Source: Firmicutes bacterium UBA5499
Lineage (GTDB): Bacteria; Bacillota; DTU084
Length of the DNA: 16,703 bases
Assembly (NCBI GenBank): GCA_002426275.1
Contig: DIPB01000172.1
Span: 1 to 16,703, forward strand
Direction: 5' to 3'
Each line of letters begins with the position of its first letter. Position 1 is the stretch's first letter. The position numbers and the translations under genes were made by a program. A model generated the notes under the pieces. That model made no database searches. It worked only from the letters and a program-made list of their open reading frames with translations, and had not been told where the DNA came from. Of this stretch, positions 1 to 8,739 are shown one piece after another.

Positions 1-865
1 CACCGCCCTTCTGCAATATTAAGCCGTCTTCTGAACCGTAAGCTTTATCGGAGTAAACGCTCGTATCCGGCCCCCACATGACGTTCCAATCTTGTCTGGT
101 GGTCTGAGCCAGCGTTACGGTCACATTGGGTATTTGCTGGCTTTCATAGCCCTTTTTCTCCGCCGTCAGCGTATAAGTCCCCGCCGGGCAAAATAGCTCA
201 TACTCTCCGTTCTCATCGGTTTCAGTCACCCAGAACGGATCTTCGGCCAGTGAAACTCTTATTCCCTCCACTGGGTACCCATTGGGATCCAAAGCGCAGC
301 CGCGAATAAAGCCGCCTTCTGCGGAGAACATCAGTTGATCGAAATAAACTACATCATCTGTCACAGGCGGCTTATCCACAATGATTGAGTCAACGCGCAC
401 CGGCCCGTCCAGAAGGCGATCTTCATCGCCGCCCCACGAGCCAATGGGATTCGCTAAATCCACCTCCAGCAGCTGCCAGCCTGGAGTGAGGTTTCCTAAC
501 CTATATTGAAAAGTCTCGCCCGTGCCGTCCACAATCCGCATGTACACAAGGTTGCCTTTCTCATTGCCGTACACCCACAGCTTTATGGCTCCGTAGTTGG
601 CGGGCAACAATTTGTTAATAGCCAGCTGCACATATGCCAATGAATCGCCTACAGGACGCAAAGCGTAGGAAACCTTCGCCGCGCCAGATCCCGCTTTCAC
701 AGGTTCGGAGACGATCTCCACTTTGCTGAGCGTGGTATCATAATATTCTCCCCATACATGTAATCCTCCGAGAGTCTCAAAGTCCTCGATCAGAAATTCC
801 TCGGCTCCCGCTGCCAGCGTTAATGCGAACATGAGGAGGATATTGAAAAAAAACGTTCTCTTCAA
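1..865 (-). CDS. Exported carbohydrate-binding-like protein with carboxypeptidase-regulatory-like domain, C-terminus beyond window
   Basis: An open frame runs from a TTG at 863-865 to the window edge without a stop (about 288 codons visible). The TTG is chosen because a GGGGG-containing ribosome binding site lies 8 nt upstream, and because it is followed at once by a signal peptide (KRTFFFNILLMFALTLAAGA). Residues about 22-180 form a jelly-roll-like module starting EEFLIEDFETLGG, which resembles the N-terminus of the 1322-residue protein of the same operon. Residues about 183-255 look like a carboxypeptidase-regulatory/SdrD-B-like fold (GFIRGCALDPNGYPVEG, then TDENGEYELFCPAGTYTLTAEKKGY). It starts 19 bp after the glycoside hydrolase stop, so it is the third gene of the operon. 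An exported glycan- or surface-binding role is inferred; the missing C-terminus could hold a catalytic or sorting domain. Confidence 0.8.
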   Translation of the reverse strand, partial: MKRTFFFNILLMFALTLAAGAEEFLIEDFETLGGLHVWGEYYDTTLSKVEIVSEPVKAGSGAAKVSYALRPVGDSLAYVQLAINKLLPANYGAIKLWVYGNEKGNLVYMRIVDGTGETFQYRLGNLTPGWQLLEVDLANPIGSWGGDEDRLLDGPVRVDSIIVDKPPVTDDVVYFDQLMFSAEGGFIRGCALDPNGYPVEGIRVSLAEDPFWVTETDENGEYELFCPAGTYTLTAEKKGYESQQIPNVTVTLAQTTRQDWNVMWGPDTSVYSDKAYGSEDGLILQKGG

Positions 866-884
866 TGCGTCTGCCCCCTTTTCT

Positions 885-3167
885 TCAGAGGATGAGAAGT
901 AACTTTCGTTCAACTTCGGTTTCCCCGCTCTCAAATTGCGCGATAACCCTTACCAAATACGCGCCCGGCTCCGCTCCTTGCGTGGAGATGATGAAAACCG
1001 CGGGCGCAAGCTGCTGAAACTGCCCTTGCATGACTCTCCTGCCGGCAAGATTGTAGAGCTCCGCCGTCGCCTGCCGCACCCTTCCTGTGGCAGTCAGATA
1101 AATCCTCAAGTCGTCGCCTTGGGGAAGCGGATTGGCTGCGAAGCGAAAATCGAAACCGCTTTCTTCAGGCGCCGCTTCCCCTTTCGCCTCAACGATGACC
1201 GGACTGGCCGTCACCTCTAGGGCGGCCGGCGGGGAAAGCTCGTGGCACGCTCCCCGCAAATCTCGCACGAGACAAGTGCCATTTATGGGAAGCGCAACCG
1301 TCTTTGTCCCCGAGACGGACCAGAGGATATGCTTTTCTCCTTGGGAGCTTACGACTTGATAATGCCACAGGCCCACTTCTCCTTGTGAAACAGCATTCAC
1401 CTGCCGGAAGCCCCGCAGAGCGCGGCAGATCTGACTCAAGCTGAAATAGCCCGGCTTCGGTGAGAAATCCTGACGAACGAGGCCAAAGTTATCTTCGTTG
1501 TAAGCTGGATTCGTGCCGTCATTCTGAAAGTCATACCAAAAGACTGCCGCCACATCCGGCTGGCTGGCAAACAGGGCGTACATCCGCGCCAGATATGCAG
1601 CCTGAGTGGCTTCAGCCACTCCCCTGCCGTCCCCCAGGTGGGTGGGCCAGCCGATTTCCGTAATCCAAATCGGCAGCTGCCGCCCTCCCTGGGCCATGAG
1701 GCTGCGGACCTGAGCTATTCTGCCTAACAGATTATTTCCTTCGGGACTTTGCGGATAGCAATAGGGATGGAGGGAAATAGCGTCCATATATTGCAATCCT
1801 CCGCCAGAGATGACAGCTCCAATGAAATTCAGGTCCACCCCCGCCAACGTGCCGCCGATCACTGTGGCTGCGGGATCGATTTCTTTGACTGTCTGATATG
1901 TTGCTCTGAGCAAAGGCAGGTAAAGCTGCACTTTGGCGCTGGCCGTCGGATATTGCTGCTTTTGTGCGTCGGAAAAACCTGAGCCGATATTGAACTCATT
2001 CCAGACCTCCCAATATTTGACCTTATCCTTATACCGCGAGACGACGGCTCTCACATATCCCTTCCAGCCGGCCAATTCCTCCGGCGTGACAGGCACGCCT
2101 CCCTCATCGACATAGATGTCGTTTCCATAATCTAAAATGATCAGGATATCTAATCCCCTGGACACCGCCTCATCCACATAGCCCACGTAGTCTTGAGTGA
2201 AGGAGTACTCTCCTTTCTTTTTTTCAATCTCCCGCCAAAAAAGTTCATCGCGGATTATCTCCGCTCCGGCCAACTGAACCAAGTTCAGATTATCCGGCAG
2301 CTTACCCCGTCTGAGGCCGTAATGAGTCTGCACGCCCAAAAACGGTTTGCTCCCAGCCGGCTGGACCGGAGCCAAAACCACCGCTTGACAAGCGGGAAAG
2401 CTGAAAGTACGATTGGCAATTTGACCCGTTAATTCGCAGTCATATAGACCAGGCCGCTGTTCCCCGAAGTCGAAATACCCAGAAGGCGCAGCCGCGGAGA
2501 TTATCGCCTGCCTTTGCGCCGCCACTATGCCGTCTCTTTTCAAGCTTGCTTGCACAGGCAGGGAAACCGCCGCGCTCTCGAACTTCGCCTGGTAGCCTAA
2601 CTTCAGCGGCTGCCCCGCCGGGTGGGCGGTCTGACCGAACTCTAGGATCGCCTCTTTGCTTTGCAGCTGATCCAGATAGAGAACTCCGGCTTCATCCTGG
2701 GGAAAGAAGCGCAGTTCTGTGAAGACCAGCGGCAGCCTGATCTCGCCGGTGCCTTGGATAGAGCTCCAGTCCAACTGCAGCAGCGGCCACTGCTGATAAA
2801 CGGTCCCCAGGGGAAAGGTGAAAACCTGTCCCTGGGCGTCGGTGAGCAATAACTGCGCAGACTCGGAGTTCCCATACGCGCGTAAGTTAAGCTCCAAGGG
2901 AAGGCCGGAAAGCACCAAGGGCTCTCGGGGACTGATCCGCAGGCACTCTCCGCCGGCCAGATTTTCATAATGAATTTTCAAGGATTTGCCGCCCTGGAAA
3001 GCATTCTCGCCGCTGGCCGCTAAATTCACTGTTCCGGTCGTGGCGGCTGCAGACCAAGAGACGGCGTCCGCTTCAAAGCCTTCGTTGATGCCGGCGGCGG
3101 CCGAGCCTGCCAGCAAGAATAGAGTTAGAAACAAAACGCTCGCGAATTTCTTCATTTCCTTTCTCAC
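885..3167 (-). CDS. Secreted clan GH-A glycoside hydrolase (GH39/GH5-like) with FlgD/type-IX-like C-terminal domain
   Basis: 760 residues. A signal peptide covers residues 1-26 (KKFASVLFLTLFLLAGSAAAG). Residues about 27-175 form a carbohydrate-binding-like beta-sandwich, followed by a second beta-rich segment to about 270. A TIM-barrel of clan GH-A type spans about 275-590: YWEVWNEFN places the likely acid/base Glu at 391, and PIWITEIGWPT places the likely nucleophile Glu at 504. Both catalytic Glu are present, so the enzyme should be active on a polysaccharide; the substrate cannot be read from sequence. Residues about 672-760 (ANPLPQGDDLRIYL, AELYNLAGRRV, GAYLVRV, RKLLLIL) match the pattern of FlgD-like/type IX secretion C-terminal domains. 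The upstream stop is only 3 bp away, implying translational coupling. A GTG start is used here; an ATG four codons in lies only about 1 nt from the AAGGA and is less likely. The exact GH family is uncertain. Confidence 0.88.
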   Translation of the reverse strand: MRKEMKKFASVLFLTLFLLAGSAAAGINEGFEADAVSWSAAATTGTVNLAASGENAFQGGKSLKIHYENLAGGECLRISPREPLVLSGLPLELNLRAYGNSESAQLLLTDAQGQVFTFPLGTVYQQWPLLQLDWSSIQGTGEIRLPLVFTELRFFPQDEAGVLYLDQLQSKEAILEFGQTAHPAGQPLKLGYQAKFESAAVSLPVQASLKRDGIVAAQRQAIISAAAPSGYFDFGEQRPGLYDCELTGQIANRTFSFPACQAVVLAPVQPAGSKPFLGVQTHYGLRRGKLPDNLNLVQLAGAEIIRDELFWREIEKKKGEYSFTQDYVGYVDEAVSRGLDILIILDYGNDIYVDEGGVPVTPEELAGWKGYVRAVVSRYKDKVKYWEVWNEFNIGSGFSDAQKQQYPTASAKVQLYLPLLRATYQTVKEIDPAATVIGGTLAGVDLNFIGAVISGGGLQYMDAISLHPYCYPQSPEGNNLLGRIAQVRSLMAQGGRQLPIWITEIGWPTHLGDGRGVAEATQAAYLARMYALFASQPDVAAVFWYDFQNDGTNPAYNEDNFGLVRQDFSPKPGYFSLSQICRALRGFRQVNAVSQGEVGLWHYQVVSSQGEKHILWSVSGTKTVALPINGTCLVRDLRGACHELSPPAALEVTASPVIVEAKGEAAPEESGFDFRFAANPLPQGDDLRIYLTATGRVRQATAELYNLAGRRVMQGQFQQLAPAVFIISTQGAEPGAYLVRVIAQFESGETEVERKLLLIL

Positions 3168-3170
3168 AGC

Positions 3171-6100
3171 TCAGCGCAGGACAAACAGGGGCTGCACTTT
3201 CACTGCCGGACCCCAGCTGACGGGATTTGTGGCCACAAGCCGCAGCAAATAGACTCCGGTTGCCACAAGGCTGCCGCTTCCGTCGCAGCCGTCCCAGCTG
3301 AACTGGTGATCCCCGGCGCCCAGCTCTCCAAAATCCAGCTGGCGGACAGGCTTGCCTGCCAGATTGACGATGCTGACCCGCACTTTCCCAGGCTGGCGCA
3401 GGGTATAAGACACGACCAATTTCTCCCTGCGGCCGTCGCTATTGGGCGTGAACGGATTCGGACCCGCCTGAAAACCAACCACGTCGAAGGCGCTCTGATC
3501 AAGAGATGTGACGCTGAAGCTGCCCGCCGCGGCTTCGGATTGATTGCCAGCCAGATCCACAGCCAACAGCTTCCAATGCCAGAGCCCTTGCGCCAGCTCT
3601 TCTGTTTGATATTCGCAGCCGGAGCTGCGGATAGGCTCCTGAAAGGAATCGGCATCCGTCCCCAAGTACAGCAGATAATAAGCTGCATCCCCGATCTTCT
3701 CCCAGGACAGGCGGGGCTGTCCTGTCACCGCGCCGTCCGCTTTGGGGAAGAGCATGATCGGCTTGAGGGGCGGGGTATTGTCCACTTGCACATCCGCGGC
3801 GACCAATGTTTTCTCCTCGGTCTCGCTTCGGTACTGGAGTGTATAATGATAGACACCGTCTGCCACAAGCTTCTGCTGCGCATCCACTCCCGCCCAGCGA
3901 AACTCCACATCTTCCTCTTGAGTTATTTCCCGCTCGTCTTGCCAAACCTGGCCGGACGGTCCTGTGACTGCGAAGCTGACGGCGCCGGGGACCAACAAAT
4001 GAAAAGCAATTTTCAGTTCGTCCCGCACTCCGTCTGCGTTGCGCGGCGACAGCAAATCGCCGTTTTCCACAGTGACAATGCCGATTGACCTTTGAGCATT
4101 GTAATTGATCAGCACATCAGCCGAAGGTTCGCTCTCATTGCCCAAGGCGTCCTTGGCCACAATCCACAATCGATTGTCTCCCTCCAAAAGCCCGGCTTCC
4201 AAGCTGAAGAAGCCAAGCGGATCCGTGTCTTGAGAGGCAAGCTCCACTGTCTCTCCGGACACTTCTCGATAAACGATAACTGTGGCCATTTCATCGACCC
4301 GTCCTTGCAGCAACACCGCAGGCTGATTATGCTCCAGCGGCGCTTCCGGCTCAGGAGCGGTGATCTGGGGCCTGCCGGGTCCGGTATTGTCAACGGTAAT
4401 CTGCCCTTCGGCAAAAACCGTATCACCCCCGCGGGCGGCCGTAAGCCTATAGGTATAAACGCCGTCCGCAAGCGGCTGGCCGTCCTGCTTGCCATCCCAA
4501 ATATAAGCGCCCCCGCCCAAGAGGGGAACGTCCTGGAATAACGTCAGCTGCCAGTCGGCGCGGGAAAGCTCAAGCGTCGTGGCTGCGCAAGCGGAAACTT
4601 CGTAAGAGAAGGTCACTTCTTGCCCTAATACTGGTGAAAAGCCGCTCACATCGGTCGCCGCTCGCTTGACGGATAACTCCGGGGTCAGAGAAACCTTATC
4701 GAACCAAACTGTACCTGTGACGCCCGCGGCTAATCGCACATACAGCCGCACTTCAATCGTGTCCGCTTTCATCTGGCTGCGCTCCAGCGCTACTTCAAAG
4801 CGCTGCCAATCGTGGCTTCCTCCTGTGGTGAGCAAGTCCCATTTTAGATATGCGCCATTGTCTTTGTCCCCTGCTTTCACCTGCAGGATATTCACTCTTA
4901 CCCCATCGGCTGCTGAGACATCCTGGGTTTTAATCCAAAGTTCAAATCTATAGGAATTAGCGGCGGTAACCGGCAAACGCACCGTACCTTTATATTGCTC
5001 AGCAGCCGCTCCCCCAGTTATTTTCAGAGAGCCTTCCCCTTCCATTTTTTCTTGGGTGTCGAAGCTGAAGTTAGACCCTTGGGAAAATTCCCAGATCATC
5101 GGATAATCCTTCTCAAAGCCCAACTGGCCTTCCTCTATCAGAGCCGCAATTAAAGCGCCAGCTTCCGTTACCTGAATTGTTTCTCTGTAAAAGCCAACCC
5201 CAGGCTTAGATATAATAACGTCATATTCGTCCACTGCGACTTGCAGCGCGAATTCTCCTGCTGTATCGGTGGTGGAGGTATATTTCACATTGCCGTAGGT
5301 CGTGCTCTGGAGTATGATCTGAGCGCCGGGAAGCGCTACCTGAACTTGGGGATCCGCATTTCTCACGCTACCTGTTACCTGGGCCGTGGGCGCCTTTTGT
5401 ATTTTAACGGTGGCGAAAACATCGTCATCCTCTCCACCCTCCCACTTCGCATTGAGGCGAATATCAACTCCGTTTGTCTTGTTGGCAAAGAAAGCGTCGT
5501 GAAGACGAAAAGTCTTCGTCTTCCACTCTCCGGTATTTGTTTTCTGGACCTCAGGGCCGAATTGATAAAAATTCTTGTCAGAATTATAATCAACCCGCCA
5601 GCTGCCGGTTCCTTGATCCAGATAAGTTACCGTCAAATCAACCGACGTCAGCTGACTATATATGTACTGATCGCTGACATTCAGAAAAACGAAGTAATTA
5701 TGGGAAGCGCGATTGGTCCTGCGAGCATCGCGGGACTCAAGCGCTCCCGCAGCCTGCACTTCGGTTAAAAATGCATTCCCCTCGTTGATGTGAGATAAAT
5801 AAAGTCCGTCGGCATCGTTATAGCGGCCAAAATCAACAGAAACACCATCGCCGTACCCTGACTGTAAAGTGAAATTCAAATTTACGGTTCCTGAGATGGT
5901 AAAATTCTCTCTTTTCTCCCGCCCGTACCCGTCCTTGACAGCGTAGACAACACAGGCGCCGGCCGGAGCCTTGAGCTGATAATAGCCGTCGTTATCTGAA
6001 GTGGCTTCAAGCGTCATACCGGGATAATTAGGATGCAGGACTCTGACTTGGGCGCCGACAAGGCCGCTGCCCCCGGAGGTAACTCTGCCCGCTAAAGAAC

Positions 6101-7139
6101 CCAACTGCACTTTTCTCACCGTAACTTTGTGCACGCTCAGCGGAAAGCCTGAATTGCCGCGCGTGTCACCAACGAGCATGAAATCGGATCCTGCGGTAAA
6201 CTTATAATCCGTAAGAATAAACTTAGCCCTGCGCCACTCGTTTGTTCCGGTCATCTCATACCTGGGCGAAGACTTATAATCATTCCCCGCCGCGTTATAA
6301 AGAAGAAACGGACCCCAGATGGAGTAATTGTTATCGTAATACTCAACCTCTACTTCGATGCCAGTATCAGCCGGTATGGAAGCCACATAAGTATCGTCTA
6401 TATCAAAGTACATTTGATACCGCCCCACTGAAGGATTGGTCCGCCGCGCACTTTTCCCGCCCACATCTGAAGCGAAGTCAGTCCTTCCGTCGCTTGCGAC
6501 TTCAATCTGGTAGAGACCAGTTGTGGTATTATATTGTCCATCGGTAAAGGTGACGGAGAGCTCCTCGGGCAGCTCATCCGCCACCTCCAGCTCGGCCAAA
6601 TATAGGGTCTCATTGATTTCCGGGCCGCTATAATAATCAATATGAATACCGTTAAAGGTCAGACCTCCGTCAATCTCTCCGTTGTTGTTTCCGCCCCAGT
6701 GTCCCCAGGAACTACCGGCGGTTAAATTCAGAGATACCGTTTGCCAGCCCGACCAGTTAATATTCGGTCCTTGCCATTGAAAGCTTTCTCCTGATTGATC
6801 CGTACAGCGCACAATGAGCATTTTCCCATTGTTATTGCCATAAAAGGAAAACGATAGGGCAGGACCGATATTGTTTCTTCGGTGAAGGTTGGGACCTGCA
6901 TAACGCAATCCTGAATCTCTCGGCGGCAAAACATTGGTAATTTCCATCGCTTTTTTGCCATCATAAGTAACCGCCTCAATTTTTGTGCGGGCTGTATCAA
7001 AGCCATCGCCATAAATCCCCCAGTCGCTTATGTCCTCAAAGTCTTCCAGAACCCTGGCCCAAGCGACGCTGCCGAATAGTAAAATCAGACATCCTGCCAG
7101 CAGACAACTGACGAGTTTCTTTGCTCTGAATTTGTTCAC
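3171..7139 (-). CDS. Very large secreted multidomain beta-sandwich protein with FlgD-like repeats
   Basis: 1322 residues, GTG start with GGGGGAG 7 nt upstream. Visible modules, in order: signal peptide 1-28; carbohydrate-binding-like jelly roll about 30-190; beta-sandwich about 195-345; carboxypeptidase-regulatory-like domain about 347-426; a second copy of the sandwich about 433-582 and of the regulatory-like domain about 586-668; a CBM4/9-like domain about 673-820; FlgD-like Ig domain about 830-917; Ig-like domain about 920-1013; FlgD-like about 1018-1120; FN3-like about 1122-1212; and a terminal FlgD-like domain about 1218-1322 beginning GPNPFTPNSDGRREKL. No catalytic motif was recognised. 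It is probably an extracellular or cell-surface glycan-binding scaffold or adhesin. It is the first gene of the operon with the glycoside hydrolase (3 bp downstream), so the two likely act on the same polymer. The terminal FlgD-like module may serve anchoring or type-IX-like export; that is inference. Confidence 0.85.
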   Translation of the reverse strand: MNKFRAKKLVSCLLAGCLILLFGSVAWARVLEDFEDISDWGIYGDGFDTARTKIEAVTYDGKKAMEITNVLPPRDSGLRYAGPNLHRRNNIGPALSFSFYGNNNGKMLIVRCTDQSGESFQWQGPNINWSGWQTVSLNLTAGSSWGHWGGNNNGEIDGGLTFNGIHIDYYSGPEINETLYLAELEVADELPEELSVTFTDGQYNTTTGLYQIEVASDGRTDFASDVGGKSARRTNPSVGRYQMYFDIDDTYVASIPADTGIEVEVEYYDNNYSIWGPFLLYNAAGNDYKSSPRYEMTGTNEWRRAKFILTDYKFTAGSDFMLVGDTRGNSGFPLSVHKVTVRKVQLGSLAGRVTSGGSGLVGAQVRVLHPNYPGMTLEATSDNDGYYQLKAPAGACVVYAVKDGYGREKRENFTISGTVNLNFTLQSGYGDGVSVDFGRYNDADGLYLSHINEGNAFLTEVQAAGALESRDARRTNRASHNYFVFLNVSDQYIYSQLTSVDLTVTYLDQGTGSWRVDYNSDKNFYQFGPEVQKTNTGEWKTKTFRLHDAFFANKTNGVDIRLNAKWEGGEDDDVFATVKIQKAPTAQVTGSVRNADPQVQVALPGAQIILQSTTYGNVKYTSTTDTAGEFALQVAVDEYDVIISKPGVGFYRETIQVTEAGALIAALIEEGQLGFEKDYPMIWEFSQGSNFSFDTQEKMEGEGSLKITGGAAAEQYKGTVRLPVTAANSYRFELWIKTQDVSAADGVRVNILQVKAGDKDNGAYLKWDLLTTGGSHDWQRFEVALERSQMKADTIEVRLYVRLAAGVTGTVWFDKVSLTPELSVKRAATDVSGFSPVLGQEVTFSYEVSACAATTLELSRADWQLTLFQDVPLLGGGAYIWDGKQDGQPLADGVYTYRLTAARGGDTVFAEGQITVDNTGPGRPQITAPEPEAPLEHNQPAVLLQGRVDEMATVIVYREVSGETVELASQDTDPLGFFSLEAGLLEGDNRLWIVAKDALGNESEPSADVLINYNAQRSIGIVTVENGDLLSPRNADGVRDELKIAFHLLVPGAVSFAVTGPSGQVWQDEREITQEEDVEFRWAGVDAQQKLVADGVYHYTLQYRSETEEKTLVAADVQVDNTPPLKPIMLFPKADGAVTGQPRLSWEKIGDAAYYLLYLGTDADSFQEPIRSSGCEYQTEELAQGLWHWKLLAVDLAGNQSEAAAGSFSVTSLDQSAFDVVGFQAGPNPFTPNSDGRREKLVVSYTLRQPGKVRVSIVNLAGKPVRQLDFGELGAGDHQFSWDGCDGSGSLVATGVYLLRLVATNPVSWGPAVKVQPLFVLR

Positions 7140-7207
7140 TCTCCCACTCCCCCTGTATTATTTTCCGACACCAGACAGCAAGCCAGCCGCAATAAGCAGA
7201 TTGACAA
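7136..7207 (-). CDS. Candidate 23-residue leader peptide overlapping the start of the large secreted gene
   Basis: A short frame starts at TTG (7205-7207), ends at TGA (7136-7138), and overlaps the GTG start of the 1322-residue gene by 4 bases (GTGA), a classic coupling arrangement. Upstream lies AAAAAGGAGGTGAT at 7215-7228, about the best possible match to the 16S rRNA 3' end, though the spacing to the TTG is somewhat long (about 11 nt from GGAGG). The peptide begins SICLLRLACCLV and carries three Cys in a hydrophobic stretch, then a Gly-rich polar tail. Function is unknown. It may exist only to deliver ribosomes to the downstream GTG, or act as a regulatory leader. Chance is possible given its size. 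Confidence 0.4.
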   Translation of the reverse strand: MSICLLRLACCLVSENNTGGVGE

Positions 7208-7214
7208 AACGCGT

Positions 7215-7228
7215 ATCACCTCCTTTTT
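7215..7228 (-). promoter_or_regulatory. Extended Shine-Dalgarno sequence
   Basis: The minus strand reads AAAAAGGAGGTGAT, complementary over about 12 bases to the usual bacterial 16S rRNA 3' end. It is the strongest ribosome binding site noticed in the window, yet it sits about 75 bases upstream of the large gene's GTG and has no long gene directly behind it. The only start it can serve is that of the 24-codon frame at 7136-7207. Confidence 0.6.
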
Positions 7229-7264
7229 GCGACAATCTCTACACTTGTAGAAAAAAAACGCAGT

Positions 7265-7336
7265 CTAAGTGCCCCATGTTTTTAATCTATAAACAGAGAA
7301 CCAGAGGTAATTGCAAACTAATAAATTACTCTCCAT
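7265..7336 (-). CDS. Candidate 23-residue small protein downstream of the LacI-family gene
   Basis: An ATG at 7334-7336 has GGAGGTGA at 7341-7348, a 16S-complementary site at ideal spacing (about 7 nt). The frame of 24 codons ends at TAG (7265-7267). The peptide begins MESNLLVCNYLWFSVYRL and is aromatic and hydrophobic, so membrane association is conceivable. The ribosome binding site begins 9 bases after the LacI-family stop codon, so it could be co-translated from the repressor message. No family is recognised. Support rests on the ribosome binding site only. Confidence 0.4.
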   Translation of the reverse strand: MESNLLVCNYLWFSVYRLKTWGT

Positions 7337-7357
7337 TACATCACCTCCATGAAAATA

Positions 7358-8374
7358 TTACGCCTTGGCAAACCCACAAGACTGTCTAATCTTTAACTTG
7401 ACAGGCATAATCTTCCTCTCTGCCGCCATGGGATTTTCAATATTCCTGAAGAGCAATTTTGCCGCCTCCGCTCCCATTTCTTCAATTGGCGAGTGCATAG
7501 TGGAAAGCGCGGGATGAATCATCGCGCTGGTGGGCAAGTCATCGTGACCTATAACGGCGATCTGCTCTGGGATCTTGATTTTATTGTCCTGTAACGCTTT
7601 TATCGCGCCTATGGCCATAGCGTCGTTGAAAGCGCAAATTGCCGTTGCTTCAAAACCGCCGGCCAAAAACTGAAGCATTCCCTGATAGCCGCCTTCGAAA
7701 TTAGATTCCGCTTCTAAAACCAGCTTTGACTCCAAACCGATCCTGCTCTCGGCCAACGCCTTCTGATAACCCGTATAGCGATCTTGAGATGCCATGTATT
7801 GCAAAGGTGCGCTCAAATAGGCAATTCTTTTGTGTCCTAGCCCAAGCAAGTGTTTGACTGCCAGATAGGTGCCTTCCACATTATCCGTGTCCACTGTGGA
7901 AATTGGAAGATCATTGGGGATTCTCCCAATCACTACCGCTGGAATCTTATATTTTAAAATCTCCAAAAATAAGTTTGGATTATCGCCGGGGTCTAAGACA
8001 ATCGCTCCGTCGATCGCATTCCTACGAAACATATCCACAAGCAAATTGCTCTTATCTACAACATCCGAGAAGGGAATCAAGGTGACGCTATAGTTTTTAT
8101 TTTTGGCAATCTCAAGGATCCCTTGGAGCAAAACCGGATTGAACTGATCCACAGCGGTTAAACCTTTTCGCTCCGTCATCGTGACTCCAATGTGATAGGA
8201 GATATTGCTGACAAAATTTTGCGCCAGCACGTTGGGATAATAGTCGAGTTTTTGAATGGCAGACTCTATCCTTTTTTTGGTCTGCTCTCGGACCGGCTTA
8301 TTATTTAAAACTCTTGAAACGGTTGCAGGACTCACTCTTGCCAAACTCGCAACATCGCGTATTGTAGACTTCAT
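7358..8374 (-). CDS. LacI/GalR-family transcriptional regulator
   Basis: 338 residues from ATG at 8372-8374. This start is preferred because AGGAG lies 7 nt upstream; an ATG two codons earlier (8378-8380) sits against the ribosome binding site. The N-terminal DNA-binding domain is canonical: TIRDVASLARVSPATVSRVLNNK (helix-turn-helix) then the hinge region RIESAIQKLDYYPNVLAQ. The remainder is a periplasmic-binding-protein-like ligand domain with typical segments (GAIVLD, VDTDNVEGTYLAVKHLLGLGHKRIAYL, AICAFNDAMAIGAIKALQ, IAVIGHDDLPTSAMIHPALSTMHSPIEEMGAEAAKLL), so a sugar or sugar-derived effector is expected. It lies between the secreted-protein operon (same strand, 218 bp downstream) and the divergent hydrolase genes, so it could control either or both. 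More AT-rich than the flanking operons. Confidence 0.93.
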   Translation of the reverse strand: MKSTIRDVASLARVSPATVSRVLNNKPVREQTKKRIESAIQKLDYYPNVLAQNFVSNISYHIGVTMTERKGLTAVDQFNPVLLQGILEIAKNKNYSVTLIPFSDVVDKSNLLVDMFRRNAIDGAIVLDPGDNPNLFLEILKYKIPAVVIGRIPNDLPISTVDTDNVEGTYLAVKHLLGLGHKRIAYLSAPLQYMASQDRYTGYQKALAESRIGLESKLVLEAESNFEGGYQGMLQFLAGGFEATAICAFNDAMAIGAIKALQDNKIKIPEQIAVIGHDDLPTSAMIHPALSTMHSPIEEMGAEAAKLLFRNIENPMAAERKIMPVKLKIRQSCGFAKA

Positions 8375-8487
8375 CTGCATTCTCCTATGTTTTAAACTGT
8401 TTTCATTTATTATTATTCTGCCTCTTTCTGTTAAATCCTCCCATTCTATTAAAAAAATATGAGTTTATTATTAAAAATGTTTGAAGA

Positions 8488-8518
8488 AGCATAATTTGCT
8501 TAGCGTGATCACTGTCAA
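8488..8518 (-). promoter_or_regulatory. Possible sigma70-type promoter for the LacI-family gene, with GTGATCAC palindrome in the spacer
   Basis: On the minus strand a perfect TTGACA -35 (8513-8518) is followed after 18-19 bases by TTATGC/TATGCT (about 8488-8494), a moderate -10. The perfect palindrome GTGATCAC (8505-8512) lies directly behind the -35, where a repressor would block RNA polymerase, so autoregulation is possible. The spacing is longer than the ideal 17 bp. The position, about 110-140 bp upstream of the repressor start, is plausible. Confidence 0.35.
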
Positions 8519-8739
8519 GGATACGATAATAACGCTGAACGTCTTTCTGTTTATGCCGGCTTTGCGACCACCGCCTCTCCATGACGCAAACATCTCCTGC
8601 CTAATAAGGGCGCCAACTCTGCGTTCATCGTTTTCCCGACAACTCCAATTTTGCGACTGTCTTTTTACCGTTAAAGGAGATTTTGCTTTGTTTTTTCAAG
8701 GGAATCAGAAGCTAATATTTCTAAAAAAAATAATAAGAA

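Noticed and set aside
3306..4088. Long open frame of about 260 codons antisense to the 1322-residue gene
   Set aside because: It has no ribosome binding site, has unlikely composition rich in Cys/His/Arg, and lies fully opposite a well-supported gene; it is a by-product of the GC-rich coding strand.
7213..7230. Plus-strand sequence resembling the 3' end of 16S rRNA (ATCACCTCCTTTTT)
   Set aside because: It is only the complement of a strong Shine-Dalgarno site on the minus strand; no rRNA sequence surrounds it.
7241..7258. Inverted repeat CTACA/TGTAG beside a run of eight A on the plus strand (eight T on the minus strand), considered as a terminator for the LacI-family gene
   Set aside because: On the minus strand the T-run comes before, not after, the short stem, and the sequence preceding the T-run forms no convincing hairpin.
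8315..8330. LacI-operator-like sequence TGCAACCGTTTCA within the regulator gene
   Set aside because: It encodes the conserved ATVSR of the helix-turn-helix, which produces such a sequence in many LacI-family genes without operator function.
8307..8583. 59-codon minus-strand frame starting at ATG 8583 upstream of the LacI-family gene (and a similar frame on the plus strand from 8481)
   Set aside because: The AGGAG site is too far from the ATG, the end is a low-complexity Asn/Lys run, and the frame spans the likely promoter; most likely chance.
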